DNA of 64,000 bases from Rheum nobile (taxonomy: Eukaryota; Streptophyta; Magnoliopsida; Caryophyllales; Polygonaceae): contig WOAB01000093.1 of NCBI GenBank assembly GCA_027886185.1, positions 372,001 through 436,000 of the forward strand. Reading direction: 5' to 3'. The position numbers were made by a program, and so were the translations under genes. The first letter of the stretch is position 1. Every line of letters starts with the position of its first letter. Below, piece by piece: positions 1 to 11,767 of the stretch. The notes under the pieces were generated by a model. The model made no database searches. It was not told the DNA's origin and was given only the letters and a program-made list of their open reading frames with translations.

Positions 1-820
1 GGGTTGGGTAGAGTGGGTCAGGTAAAGTTGATTAGTTCTCATGAATTGTTTTGAAAACTAGAGTAAATTTTTGTTTCAGATTTTAAACTATCTAGGTTTT
101 CAATCTAAAATTTGAACTTAATTATAAAGTGGGTGGTTTTATAAGTCTAAATTTATTTTACTTATATATGTTAAGGACTTGCTTGGTATGAAATTATGAG
201 CCATAATGGCCTTAAAATGACTTCAATTGAGTCTTAAATCCTCCCGTTTGATTAGTAATTAAATCAGAACTTCTACCCAAAAAAAATCAACTCAGAGCTT
301 GAAAGTTTGGATTAGTAAAAAGAAAGAATGACTTATTCTTGAAATCGGATTTTGATTAGGTAATTACCTCTATTCACTATACCAACTCCTCCTTGATTCC
401 TAGCTACCTTCAAAATATGGTACAAAATAAACAGTCCTTAGCTTAAAATATAGTGGCAGATGAATACTAGTATGACATTTTTAATTACTTGAATATTTAT
501 GAGCGAATAACACCATAATTTGAAGTCCGTATTTCACTCCAATCTTGAAAATTTGTATTTGTAATGATTAAGGTGTTGTAGATTGGACATGTTTCACTCG
601 ACCACGTACAAAAACGAAAGGTTTTGCTCTTATTTCCCCCGCTGATCTTGTGTTATTTTCAACTCAGATTTGCACTCGGGTCGTTTTCCATCCCCACAGG
701 ATCCGAAAAGACACGTGTATGAAGACATAATTATGGAGGGATGGGCCCACCAGCGTTCCCCTTTGCCCCCACCATTTTGCCTTTCTGGCTCATGCTCGCC
801 AACGCGCACGCGCGTACCCA
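1..820. other. AT-rich sequence, nothing recognised
   Basis: Both strands were read. There is no convincing coding frame, repeat border or RNA gene. The short frame near 630-821 has no recognisable domain. Confidence 0.5.
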
Positions 821-853
821 TTATTTAATTCCCAGTTTTTCTATTTCTTTTTT

Positions 854-1795
854 CGGAAATTTCGACTGATATCCTGAAGTATGGCGAAATTCGCCTGGTG
901 TCCCAAAGATTTACCAATTTCGTGTGATGCCCTCGAGTTTTAATTTTTTTTCGCCAAATGTCCTTCTGTTAAAAAGTAACAGAAATCGTTTTTTAAAAAA
1001 AATTGTGCAGTGATTGTGGCTGCAGAAACAAATCCACCATGTCAGTGATTGACATCCCAAAGAAGCTATCGAACACGGCAGCGCAATGCCGGATTCTCGG
1101 GTCGACCCGACAATTCAGCCTCTTCCTCACGCTTGCATTCAGGTTAATGCTGGTGATTTGCAATGTCGACAAATCCACCATGTCCGTCCTCCTCCAAGCT
1201 TCAACCTACCCACAACAACAACACAAAAACCTCCAAATCCAAACTCCGGACTCCAATTTCTCTACCGAAATTCCTGATCCAGTTCCTCCGAATTGGGTAA
1301 CCGTTGAGCTGGAGAAGAACTACACAAGCACACTATACACACATTGGATCGAATCGGGCGGGTCACCTTGCAGGGAATCCAAAACCAACGAGATTCGAAT
1401 CCCAAAATTCGACCCGAACCCGGAACCCATCTCTCTCCCCACAGGAAACCCTCACGAGATCTCCTTCCAAGCGCTCGACGAGAACGTCACTTCTCGTTGC
1501 CTCGGCGGCGATTTCTTCGAGATCGACCTCTCCGGCAAGAACTGGAAATCGCGGCCTCTGATCAAGGATTACGGCAACGGGACGGGCTAGGGATTTCGTG
1601 AAGAATACAGAGATAAAACACGATTTGGGGGATTTTTGCCTTTTTGGGATTTTTTTAAACGATTTCTGTTACTTTTTAACATAAGGGCCTTTGGCAAAAA
1701 AAAATTAAAACTCGAGGGCACCACACAAAATTAGTAAATCTTTGGGACATCAGGTGAATTTCGTCATACCTCAGGGATATCAGGCGAAATTTCCG
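854..1795. mobile_element. Pack-MULE-like element with captured gene fragment
   Basis: Terminal inverted repeats of about 145 bp (854-1002 and 1650-1795) flank a GC-richer core. The 9 bases before the left end (845-853) and after the right end (1796-1804) are both ttctttttt. Long inverted repeats plus a 9-bp duplication are the hallmark of Mutator-like elements. There is no transposase inside, only a gene-like fragment, which is the Pack-MULE definition. The TSD is low in complexity but keeps its single C at the same offset. Confidence 0.75.
1003..1590 (+). pseudogene. Captured gene fragment inside the Pack-MULE (possible Ig/filamin-like N-terminal region)
   Basis: An open frame of 195 codons fills the space between the inverted repeats. 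It is proline- and asparagine-rich in the middle and ends with a block holding GGDFFEIDLSG, then NWKSRP, then DYGNGT. That pattern resembles a filamin/Ig-like E-set repeat, in which a conserved D-x-G-N/D-G-T-Y strand turn is typical; the frame stops right where the strand would continue, so only part of a domain was taken. A second ATG at 1171 follows a repeat of the aaatccaccatgtc word at 1030 and may be the original start. Base composition is clearly richer in GC than the flanks, as expected for captured exon DNA. The family assignment is an inference from memory of the motif and is weak; the capture itself is well supported by the borders. Confidence 0.5.
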
Positions 1796-1806
1796 TTCTT
1801 TTTTTT

Positions 1807-2551
1807 GGAAATTCCGCATGTTAATTATGAAATTTTGACTTTTTCGCGAAATCCCTTAAGGTTTTGACAATTTCGTTTGATAATTATGAATTTTTGACTT
1901 TTGTTGCAAAATCTTCTCAAATTTTGATAATTTCGTGTGATAATCCTGAATTTTTAATTTTTTTGCCGGATATCCCTCCATCCATTTCACTTAAAAAAAC
2001 ATTAACTTTTATTTTTTATCGCGAAATACCAAAATCGTTAAATACAAATGATTTTTTTAGGACTTAGAGCTTAAGGGTTTATGATTTATGGTTTATGTTT
2101 AGGGCTTAAAGCTTAAGGGTTTAGGGTTTATATTTCTACACTTCAAATAAATATAAACCCTAAACATAAACCCGAAACCCTACACCTAAACCCTAAATCC
2201 CTAAGCCCTTAACCCTAAAAACATTTTAGGGTTTATGGATTATTTAAAAAAAACAATTGAAATCTTTTGTATTTAACGATTTGGGTATTTCATAAAAACC
2301 CTAACCCTAAACCCCAAAACCATAAACCCTAAACTTCTAAGCCCTAAACAAAATAAAGTTAATGTTTTTTAAAATGAAATGGATGGAGGGGTATCCGGAG
2401 AAAAAATTAAAAACTCAGGGTTACCACACGAAATTGTCAAAATTTAAGGAAATTTTGCGAAAAAGTCAAAAACTCAAAATTATCAGACGAAATTGTCAAA
2501 ACTTTGAGGATTCCGTGAAAAAATCAAAAACTCAGTTACCATGCGAAATTT
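1807..2551. mobile_element. Fold-back element with internally repeated arms and telomere-like core
   Basis: The left arm (about 1807-2055) is the reverse complement of the right arm (about 2250-2551). Each arm is built from degenerate units of about 55-60 bp containing aatttcg, a short TGATAAT-like word and gaatttttga. The core at 2060-2345 is a run of aaccctaaa and its complement. Similar words occur in the Pack-MULE arms, suggesting related MULE-type ends. An 11-bp direct repeat, ttatttaattc, lies at 821-831 and 2556-2566 and could be an outer TSD, but on the left it is about 25 bp (Pack-MULE excluded) from the recognisable arm. Confidence 0.6.
2060..2345. repeat. Telomere-like AAACCCT-type satellite in element core
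   Basis: Alternating blocks of taaaccctaaa on one strand and tttagggttta on the other make an imperfect hairpin. The unit is the plant telomere word with many variants, so it is an interstitial repeat belonging to the element rather than a chromosome end. Confidence 0.7.
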
Positions 2552-2566
2552 TCGTTTATTTAATTC

Positions 2567-2943
2567 TTGGTGATCGAAATGATCAATATAATTGATGAGT
2601 GCACGGTTTATGACATTGGCTCCAATTTAAATTCGCAAACTTTGGTCACGTATTATCTGATTATGATCAGTCTGATCGATTACAACTCCAAGTTCGTGTT
2701 CAGATGGTCAAGGATGCGAGATATAATTTATCTGCCACTATAAATTCGCAAACGTTGGTCAAATAATGTAAGGTGGTTTCCTAAGTGTAGGATTCAGTCA
2801 TCCGAAATTCCGAATGAATAATAGCTAGCCAGAAATAGAGAAGAATTGGGCCGCATCAAGCCCATTAATAAAAGCCCAAATTCTGACATGTGATGGTTTG
2901 TTGCTTTTACCATTGTAACAGAGAGCGCGCTTGTGGTGGCCTC
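2567..2943. other. Inter-element sequence
   Basis: No gene is seen. A word of about 20 bp (aattcgcaaac followed by ttggtca) occurs near 2622 and again near 2740, a faint direct repeat of about 120 bp spacing. Confidence 0.4.
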
Positions 2944-3967
2944 TAGAGCTAGACAATCCTCAACCGGAACCGGTGAACCAGACTGGAATCGGATTGGATT
3001 AAACCCGGTCAAATTTTGAACCGTATCGGCGGTTTAAGGTTTTGACCGGTTCAGGTTCCGGTTCAAGTCTTGGTTGAACTGACGAACCGGAGGTTCAACC
3101 AGTGGTTCATGAACCGGTTCATAAATCGGCGGTTAACTGACAGTTCAATCGAAAAATAAAAAAAAAGTTAAAAAGAAAAAGTCATTAAAATCCTAAACCC
3201 TAAAACTATAAACCCTAAGTCCTACATCCTACATTACCTTTTAAATCTTAAAAAAGCTACATAGACACATTAAAAAGCGTTCAAATAATTAAATATAAAA
3301 AACATAAATGATAAACCATAAACTCTACAAAACCTTAAAATACAAACATTTAATCCTAAACTATAAACCCTAACCTAAAGTCTTAAATCCTACATTACCC
3401 TTTAAATCTTAATAAAGCTACAAAAATCATAAACACATTAAAAAATGTTCAAATAATTAAATACAAAAAACCTAAACCATAAATCATAAACTCTACAAAA
3501 CCTTAAAATACAAACCCTTAACCCTAAACTATAAATCCTAACCTAAAGTCCTAAATCCTACATTACCCTTTAAATCTTAAAACATCTACAAAAATCATAA
3601 ACACATTAAAAAACGTTCAAACAATTAAATATAAAAAACCATAGACCCTAAACTCTACAAAACCTTAAAATAAAAACCCTTAACCCTAAAAATCCCTTTT
3701 TTCATTAAACCCTAATTAAACGTTAAAACGTTTTTTCACTAGTTAAACCATAAACCGACCTAAACTCTACAAAACCTTAAAATAAAACCCCTTTTTAAAT
3801 ATTTATATATATTTTTTATTTTTTTTATCATTTTGAACCGGGTTTCGAACCGACGGGAAATCGGACGAACCTAAACCGGACCGTCCGGTTCCGGGGAGTT
3901 GCCGGTTCAGGTTCCGGTTCAAGGGAATGAACCGGAACCGCCGGTTCATGAACCATGTCCAACTCTA
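2944..3967. mobile_element. hAT-like non-autonomous element rich in GGTTCNNGAACC words
   Basis: Ends read tagagctagacaat on the left and, in reverse complement, tagagttggacatg on the right. Both ends continue into 100-150 bp of accggttc/gaaccggt words in inverted order. The interior has no coding frame. A possible imperfect duplication, cttgtgg, lies near both sides but is not flush with the ends, so the class rests on the terminal structure alone. Confidence 0.5.
3190..3800. repeat. Tandem repeat, about 165-bp period
   Basis: The block tacattacc-ctttaaatctt recurs at about 3231, 3392 and 3558, giving a period close to 165 bp over three to four copies. Each unit mixes telomere-like taaaccctaa words with acattaaaaa-cgttcaaa. 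Confidence 0.75.
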
Positions 3968-4860
3968 CTCTTGTGGGTCTTGACCTTGAATGATGCAAAG
4001 CTTTTGCTCGTGAAAAATCCTTCGGAGAAGACGATGTCTTGGTTGTCGTTTAAGTCGACTCGAGTACCTTTGTCCTTCCTTTTAAGCTTCTGTATTTCTT
4101 TGTTTGTGTTTGGTTTGAACCATGAGCTCTCTTGTTTTTTTTTTTCTTGACATACTTACTGGATTTGGTTCTCTTACACTCCTTGTGTGGTCGATCTTGT
4201 CGAATCAACGCTTATCAAAGAAATCTTATAATCCACATAAAAATTGTAATATATATCAGTGTGAGCTTGAGATGTTTTTTTGTGGAGCTTTTTTTAGCTA
4301 GTAGTCGCCTTCTTAAAGGCAAGTAAGCTCAATAGAGGTAAGGCGCTCCTAACCTTATCGATCATAAGAGCCGCATTTTCAAAGATTATATTTGAGAAAT
4401 AAGATATTTGGGTGCATTTGATGTATTTTTCTAGTGTATAGTGATTTCACCATATTTATGTTGTGGAGAGGTTGTTATGCGAATAAGGTAAAAATTAAAA
4501 AAGAAGAAGATAACATTAGTATTTTGTATGTAAAATGCGGATGACGTTGGTGCCCTTATAATAACACTAGTGCACATTAGTCTTTTAGAAATGGAATTAA
4601 AAGGCACCACTTTAATTTAGGGTTGGTGACTTGGTGTCTTACAAGGCTATTTTTCGATCAAGTGATTGTTATTTTAATGCATTATTATATGTGATTCAAA
4701 CACGTACACCCGAAAAATTATACATGGCTAACATGCCCATAGGTTGGGGAGATTAGTTGAGCAGAAAAATAGTCCCTAAGTGAGCTCAAGTACATGCACC
4801 GAGAACAATCACCTCAAACACTGGTATAATTTCTAAACTTTAAGGCTGCCAATAACAACA
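3968..4860. other. Inter-element sequence
   Basis: AT-rich, with poly-T tracts around 4135. No domain, repeat border or RNA gene is recognised on either strand. Confidence 0.4.
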
Positions 4861-4980
4861 TATTCCAAATAAAGTTTTTTTTTTTAATTACAACGAACTT
4901 ATAAGACCCATCTAATCAGATATCAGTCCTAAATCATCCGAATGGATGATCTTTACAAACTTGAAACCGAAAAAATCAAA

Positions 4981-5540
4981 AGTAGAGTTCAAATGTCGAA
5001 ACTCGTATCTAGTCTCATGTAATGGAGAATAAGATGGCTGGCGTGTTGTTGAAAGTAGAACTCGCTAGAATTTATGGAGGACAATCGGTGGGAGAGTGTG
5101 GCAAGCAAGGAAGTCGGCCGCACGATTTGCCTCGCAGAAAATGTGGTGTACCTGAAAAGAAACGAAAGACGACAAAAACGCAATGATATCCTGTATAATA
5201 GTATTAATTTCTCAAGGTATTTTCCAGATGCCTCTAATGGAATTAATGATTACTAAATTATCACCCTCAACAATTAGGTGAGAAATATTAAGGTTGGCCA
5301 CTTGCTGAATTCCAGATAGAGCAGCAAGGGCTTCAGTTCGAAGGACTGATGTAGCTGGAATGGTTTGATTATGAAAACTGAGTAATCTACCCCTTTCATC
5401 ACTGATTAAATGTCCAATATGGCTGCTGCCATCCCAACGCTATGATCCATCGAAGTTTAATTTATGCCATTGTTGAGGTGGTTTCTTCCAAGTTTGATTG
5501 GAAGGGCGCAATCTATTGCGTCTCAGAGTAGGTGGTGAGC
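4981..5540 (-). pseudogene. LINE C-terminal RNase H domain
   Basis: On the minus strand the order is LNFDGS, then RTEALAALSGI, then VEGDNLVIINSI, then CEANRAADFLA. This matches plant L1 RNase H of the RVT_3 type with the D-E-D-D pattern visible. Stops interrupt it: TAG at 5440-5442 right after the first catalytic strand, and TGA at 5212-5214. The poly(A) tail follows about 100 bp downstream. Confidence 0.8.
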
Positions 5541-5550
5541 TTAGTGTTAA

Positions 5551-5910
5551 CTAGTCTTGGTAGTAGAAAAATGCCTTGGTAGATGGGCATTGGGAAGGAA
5601 AAATGTTTTGAGGTAGAAAAGTTTTAGTGTTCTGATAGTTCCAAATGGACCACCAGAGAAAAATGAGGGGAGCAGGGTGGGAGTTAGATTGTCGGACTAA
5701 ATCAAAGTTATGGATGAAGTTATCAGAACAAGGGATTGAGAAGGAGAGATTCAATTTAGATTCTAATGTATGTATCATGAATGATGTGTAGGGACAAGTG
5801 AAAAAGAGATGGTTTCGGTCCTCAGTGTGAAAAGAACAGAGGGAGCATGGGGATGGGACAATGGAATAGTAACGATTGAGGCGGTCAGAAGTAGGTAATG
5901 CGTCAACCAA
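5551..5910 (-). pseudogene. LINE zinc-binding (zf-RVT) domain
   Basis: The frame contains CSLCSFHTEDRNHLFFTCPY, a C-x2-C-x(n)-H-x4-C pattern typical of the zinc-binding region between RT and RNase H in plant L1 elements, followed by an LWWSIWNYQN block that is also typical. Part of this region (5603-5701) was copied to 25766-25865. Confidence 0.85.
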
Positions 5911-6342
5911 ACATTTCCAAAGGAAGTTTTGGATTTTAGGGGGTTGTTTTAACTTCCAGAGCCAAAGAAGAGAAACTGTTTGGGGAACTGTTGTAATAGA
6001 TTGCGTGATTGTGCGAGATGATTTAACAGAGAAAGAACCGTCAGAATTAGGAGTCCAAACAAGACGGTCGACATTGTCTGATTGGGGAATATGAATTGTC
6101 AGTATTTTTGTAACAATATGTGGGGGTAAGAGTGACTGAAGTCTAGGGAGGTCCCGTTGTGAGTTAGGAGTAATGAAAGCAGCGACTGTGATTAAGGGGT
6201 CAGTATTGTTGTTATAATAAGGGAATAAGACACAATCAGGGATCCGGGAATTAGACCAGAATTTAGCCGTACATTCATTTCCAATTTCCCATCCGAGTCC
6301 AATCCTGAATTCTGATCGAAGGTGGAGTAACCGAGAGAATTG

Positions 6343-6920
6343 TCAAGATTGCTTAGGTTTCTTGTGGTAAGTAAATAGATCAGATGAGCAAAGATATTTT
6401 TGGTGTATGATTTGACACCAAAGATTGTCAGGCTCTGTTAGTAATTTCCATAGAAGTTTCATTTGCAATGATTTGTTTAGATCCGCTGCCTTATGGAGAC
6501 CAAGGCCGCCTGCATCTTTTGGTTTGCAAATCGAATCCCAACTAATTAAAGGACGATAGGTAATGTTAGTTTTATTCCAAAAGAAATCCCTAAGAATTTT
6601 GTCAATGGCATTGCAAATTCCGGCTGGGAGCACGAAGCTTTGCATTAAATAGTTAACAGTGGAGAGCAGATTGGATTGGATTAATACTAGTCTACCTGCT
6701 TGGGATAAGGAATTAGCTTTCCATTTGGAAAGTTGTTTTTTCATCCATTGGAGATAAGAATCAAAAATTTGTTTCTTAACTCTACCTCGAACTATTGGAA
6801 TACCAAGATATCATTCTAATGAAGTGGTAATAGGTATGTTTAGTAAAGAAGCTAATGTTGTGGTTTGGGCAGTAGATATGTTGGATGAGGTTTGGAGTGA
6901 ACTTTTATGAAAGTTAACAT
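6343..6920 (-). pseudogene. LINE reverse transcriptase, C-terminal (thumb and connection) part
   Basis: Minus-strand coding resumes at the solo LTR edge with VNFHKS, the usual motif after the RT active site, then YLGIPIVRGRV, WKANSLSQAGR and GGLGLHK, all standard in plant L1 RTs. An in-frame TGA at 6811-6813 falls just before YLGIP. The region leads on to the zinc-binding domain at 5551-5910. Confidence 0.85.
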
Positions 6921-9312
6921 TGTAACACCCCCGACTTACGTCGGTAGTGCCACATGCCAGTGACCTCAGACGTTGATGTCCGATGTCACTCAAGGCTTTA
7001 ATCGAAACAATTAAACTTAAATGCGTACATATTTTAAATGAAAGATTAAACAGCGGAAGACATTTGTGTATGAAACTCAGCCCTTTTATTAAAAGATCCC
7101 TCATCAAACGAGAGTAGCGTTTTTACAACAGAGTAAAATTTCAGCGGAAGACTTATAAAATACACAGCGAAAGACTTTTAAGAATCAACCTATAACATAG
7201 CTAGGTTATAAAGACATATTAAAGTAATACTTAACAACTTAAAACACTTACACTTAAATCTTCGTCTGTATGCCTCTTCTTCTTTAACTGGTTACCTTGA
7301 CTTCGGGAACCAACCACTGATGTGTCGTATAGGACGGATGACACCAGCCAACCATGCAATTAATAAAACCCGGTTGGTTAGTCTAATGAAAGACTATGCA
7401 AGGGTGAAAACAGAATGATTCTAGTGATCGTAACCGTTTACTATCACTGTCCCTCGAATAATAACCGAAGGAACGATATATAACCCGGAACTTTCACGGA
7501 ATGATTTAGTATTTAGATATGCACTGAAGAGAAGACTCCAAGGAATTGAGTCTTAAGGGATGGTATGACAATTGTTTGGGAACGTTAATGTTTCATACAA
7601 GCGTTTAAAAACGACTTGATCATTTGGGTCCACGACCAACCTCACCGTACAATGCGAATTCAGATTGGAAAGAGAACTTACTCTAACCGAAGTCTAGGCG
7701 AGTTTCCAAGTTGTACTTCTCGCCCGAGGGTTCATTAATTATGTGCCTACCCGCACTTATCTTATCTTAATTTCAAAACGTATATTCATGTTAAAGCTTT
7801 TTAATATGATCTCGAGTAACTACGAAAGTTTACGATATCGAGTGACTACGAAGGTTTACGATCTCGAGTGACTACGAAAGTTTATGATCTCGAGTAACTA
7901 CGAAAGTTTATGATCTTGAGTGACTACGAAAGTTTACGATCTGGAAAGCATTTAGAGGTTGGGTCCACTAATACTGAGTTATAAAGAAACGATAAATCCT
8001 CATAAGGAATTAACGTTCCTACGAATACTCGTGCTAATCTAGCATTAAAGTTTACATTTAAATCCACAACAAAACCATTACGGTCATTAACAAGTATAAT
8101 AGCGTTGTTTTTAGCAATATATACAACCTACTATAATATCATATTTTAAACACGTTATTTATAAAATCTGTTCCCAAATGAAAATAACAGTTCACTCCGA
8201 TTTAATTAACAATTAAAAGCAATTGATAATTAATGAAACATGGAATGATTAAGCAAGAGTGAACCGCCACTTGCCTTAGTCTAGACAAACGATTGAGCGA
8301 TGACGCGTTTCTGGGTCCGGAACGGGAACGGAATTCGGATTATAGATTCCTACGACGACGACCCATAACGAAACCCTAGGTTAGATTCGACAATAAAATG
8401 ATACGAATCTAAGAAAGAATGAACGAAATCGAAAGAACGAAAGTCCCGCCCGAGAATGGATTGTCCAAGGCCACGATCGCGATTGCCAAGGCAATCCGCG
8501 GTCGCGGCAGGGATTCCGCGGTCGCAGCCGTCGAGGACTTCGTCCGCGAGTGTCAAAGATAGTGGCCGCGGCCGACCTTGTCACTGCCACGGTCGCGGCA
8601 GTTCATGTCCGCGGTCGCGGCCATGAACTCCGGCGACTCTAAAGGGAGAAAAAACTCACCGGCGACGACACGATGGGGCTCGATTCGTGAGGGCTTCGAC
8701 TCCAATCTTCCTTGCGCCTCCTAAGCACCACCCTACGAGTACCACCACCTCCGTCGAGAGCTCCGGCGACTCCACAAGAATTCTGGCGAGTGCTCGAAAC
8801 TCCGACGACTATGGAAAACGAGAGAGAGAGGAGATCTGATGTTTGGGTGCTCAAAACCCTCAATCCCGACCTCCTTGTATAGCCAAAGGAGGAGAGCAGC
8901 CCCCGACCAGATCAACGGTGGCTCAGAAAATCGACGGCGACGAAGAACACGCGGCACGCATGTCCGACTACACATTCTGCACATTTCCGCGAGGTCGCGG
9001 AAAATTCCAATGCCCAGCTCCTCTGGGAGCTATTTTTCCGCGGTCTTCCGCGGTCGCAGCAGAGGCATTTTCGCGTCTTTTTGCCTGGGGAAAGGTTTGG
9101 CATGGGTTTAAACCCCAAAAAAGTATATATTTGTACCCAAACAAATATTCTAAGCCCCGAAAATACGTCGAATGTATTTTATACCACTCAGGGAAATTTT
9201 ACAGAGATTATATGATTTACAGAAATCCAAACTTCGCCTAACGCGTTCAGAATTATTGTCGAGGGTTTGGGAAATTACCCAAATACCCTTACTAAAAATG
9301 AGGGGTATTACA
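6921..9312 (-). mobile_element. Gypsy solo LTR, family A (2.39 kb)
   Basis: The sequence runs from tgtaacaccccc to ggggtattaca, that is TG...CA ends, and is flanked by aacat at 6916-6920 and 9313-9317. The same LTR family makes up the ends of the element at 13386-24632 and one end of the chimera at 42827-45503. On the minus strand it reads TGTAATACCCC...GTGTTACA. A GC-rich cluster of gcgatcgcgg-type words lies at about 8460-8640. No interior or second LTR is present, so it is a solo LTR inside the LINE. Confidence 0.9.
7800..7945. repeat. Short tandem repeat inside solo LTR A
   Basis: Five copies of a ~29-bp unit with the words gatctcgagt, gactacgaaag and tttacgat follow each other in this LTR copy. 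The copies at 16000-16500 and 44000-44300 do not have this array, so it expanded in this copy only. Confidence 0.7.
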
Positions 9313-9350
9313 AACATAAAGACCCGAGGTAAGACTAAATTTATAGAGTA

Positions 9351-9406
9351 TCTATATATATTTAAAAGTTAGCATTCTAGGTCATTGAATGCTAACTTTT
9401 AAAGAT
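9351..9406 (+). repeat. Helitron 5' terminal copy 1
   Basis: Terminal TC start followed by an inverted repeat around a taggtcatt spacer. It is nearly identical to the copy at 9706-9762. Confidence 0.85.
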
Positions 9407-9705
9407 GAATTAGTTTTTTTTTCATTTCATGCCTTATTTATTTAGCACAAAATTTAAACAATTTCTCAAATCCAAAAAAGTACTAGAGTGACAATTTCAT
9501 ATATTAACAATTATATTAATAATCTATAATTATCTATATAATATACAAAGTTTTTGATTCACAATTATATACAATTACTACATATTAATCAATTAAAAAG
9601 TCCTCATTTTCATATCGTTGTATAATTCTTATATCTTCACGTTAAATTTTTAACATAGTTCAATTTATATTTCTATTAAGCATGAAAAATAACCATCGAT
9701 CTATA

Positions 9706-9762
9706 TCTATATATATTTAAAAGTTAGCATTCTAGGTCATTGAATGCTAACTTTTAAAGACA
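9706..9762 (+). repeat. Helitron 5' terminal copy 2
   Basis: Same terminal sequence as 9351-9406, again preceded by A. Sequence downstream of the two copies differs, so they are not part of one simple tandem array. Confidence 0.85.
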
Positions 9763-11372
9763 AAATCAAAGGCTTAAATAGGCCTAAAGTTATAGTTTGC
9801 ATGTAGGATTAGTTTATCACCCTTAGTATATAATATGTATATAATATGTTAGATTTTCTGATCGGTTTTTACTATAGGATTTATAAACCAATATAAAATA
9901 CATAAGTATAATTATAGGCTACTTTGTAATTGAAGTAATTTAATTTTTCTTTGTTTATTTTAATGTACCATAGCATAATTATGTGTATATATAAAAATGA
10001 GCACTATTTGTAAGTAATTACTCCCTCCCCTCACACACTTTTTTCAGCTAAGTATTGCCTCTATTTACGGACTACTCTTTAGGTTATGACTCATTTTTTA
10101 ACCTAAATCTCAATTAGTGATAGTTACTACATACTGTATACGTTATATTTTGCTCTCATTTACTCCTATTTTAATATTATCCAATTACTACACGTAACTC
10201 CCGTATTTAGTACACAATGAATGGTTGGAAATAAATTATAGTCAAGATGTCTAAACAGTTATATGTCAAAATGGCTTCACTTTCCAAGTAACATTTTCAT
10301 CTATAAAAGGGCGAAAACGGTGGTATTCCATTCATTTGCTCTGGGTATCCATCATCTCATTCTTCTACAGTTCTACATGGAAATTAGCTTTAGAAAGCCA
10401 TATAGTGAAGTTTGAGAGATAGTGGGCAACACCTTAAAAAGACATGGTCACTGAAGTAAGCATAATTATTAAGTTAAAGATGTGAATGAGGATTCTTGAT
10501 TGTCGATGATGCAAGTATATATCCACCTCACGGTAAACTATCATTGATTATATATATTTGGATCTCTTTTGTAGTCTACAATACTTACATATATCGGTTT
10601 GAATTTATTAATATAATTGTCTTTTGATCGAGATAGGTTAATTTTATGTGAAGATGAAAGAGAATTGGATAATCTAATAGCACTATTGAGACATCGATTG
10701 TTTACATCATGCACCAGTAGCTTTCACTAGAAGGAGGACAAAGACAATCGATTTAGGATGACTGATTGTTAGTAAAGAATAAAGCAAACTATTGTATGGA
10801 CGATGTAAACCCTTCAACTATTGGTAGCATAAATTCAATTAGGTTTGTATTTTTAGTTTCTTTTTTGTACTAAATCGTTTTAGGTAGGTGTGTTGTTATT
10901 TTGGTTAAGGATGATTTTTATTGTTCTATTTTATACATATTCATTTTACACTCATCATATATATATACTAAATTTGGCCTCATTGGTGTTAGTCTAGAGG
11001 AATTAATCAAGGATGAAAGCCGAAATAATAGACATGTACTCACTCTCACATATGAAATGTACAAGGAAGTAGTTATGAATTATAATTTCGCTAAGAAGAG
11101 TAAGCAAGTACCGATAAAATAACTAATGTACTTTTATATAAAATGTAACAAGGTTTAAGAAAATGTAGAGTCACCAATTATTTATATTACTCCGTATTTA
11201 ATAAGAATAGGAATTAATGACTAATATATTTTAATTAAAATGATATTAATGTCTAGGAATATGTAAAGTCAACATGACTAATAAAATGATATATATTCCA
11301 GACCAAATAAATAAAACGATATATTAATGAATGTTAATAACTAACGCATAACAAAAGATACATTATTAAAAT

Positions 11373-11767
11373 TAGGGGTGTTCATCCGGTCCGGACCGAA
11401 CCGGATTTTTTCAAAATGCCGGACCGGAGACCGGACCAGACCTATTCGGTCCGGTCCGGTTACGGTCCGATCTAGGATCGGTTTAGACCGAAGCTTATTT
11501 TTTTAAAAAAATTCTTCTTTAATATCTAAAAAAAAAATATAAAAAACATTTATACTCCTAATTTATTAAATTAAGAAAAATATCTATAAAAAAAACATTT
11601 AAACTCCTTATTTATTTATTTATTTATTTTTAAAAAAAAATCCGGTCCACCGGTCCGGACTGGTTAAAATCCGGGTTTGGACCGGACCAGACCCAGATTA
11701 ATGGAAAAACATGGACCGGAGACCGGACCATAATTTCACCGGTCCGGGTTGTTTTTGAACATCCCTA
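11373..11767. mobile_element. hAT MITE (395 bp)
   Basis: Ends are taggggtgttc and, in reverse complement, tagggatgttc, extending into inverted ggtccggacc words. The 8-bp duplications attaaaat at 11365-11372 and 11768-11775 are identical, as expected for hAT. It lies inside the Helitron and has no coding capacity. Confidence 0.9.

Noticed and set aside
2060..3800. True telomere or chromosome end
   Set aside because: The AAACCCT words are degenerate, alternate in strand and are confined to element cores.
10015..10210. Stowaway-type MITE suggested by ctccctcccctc
   Set aside because: No matching inverted end or TA duplication could be found within a plausible distance.
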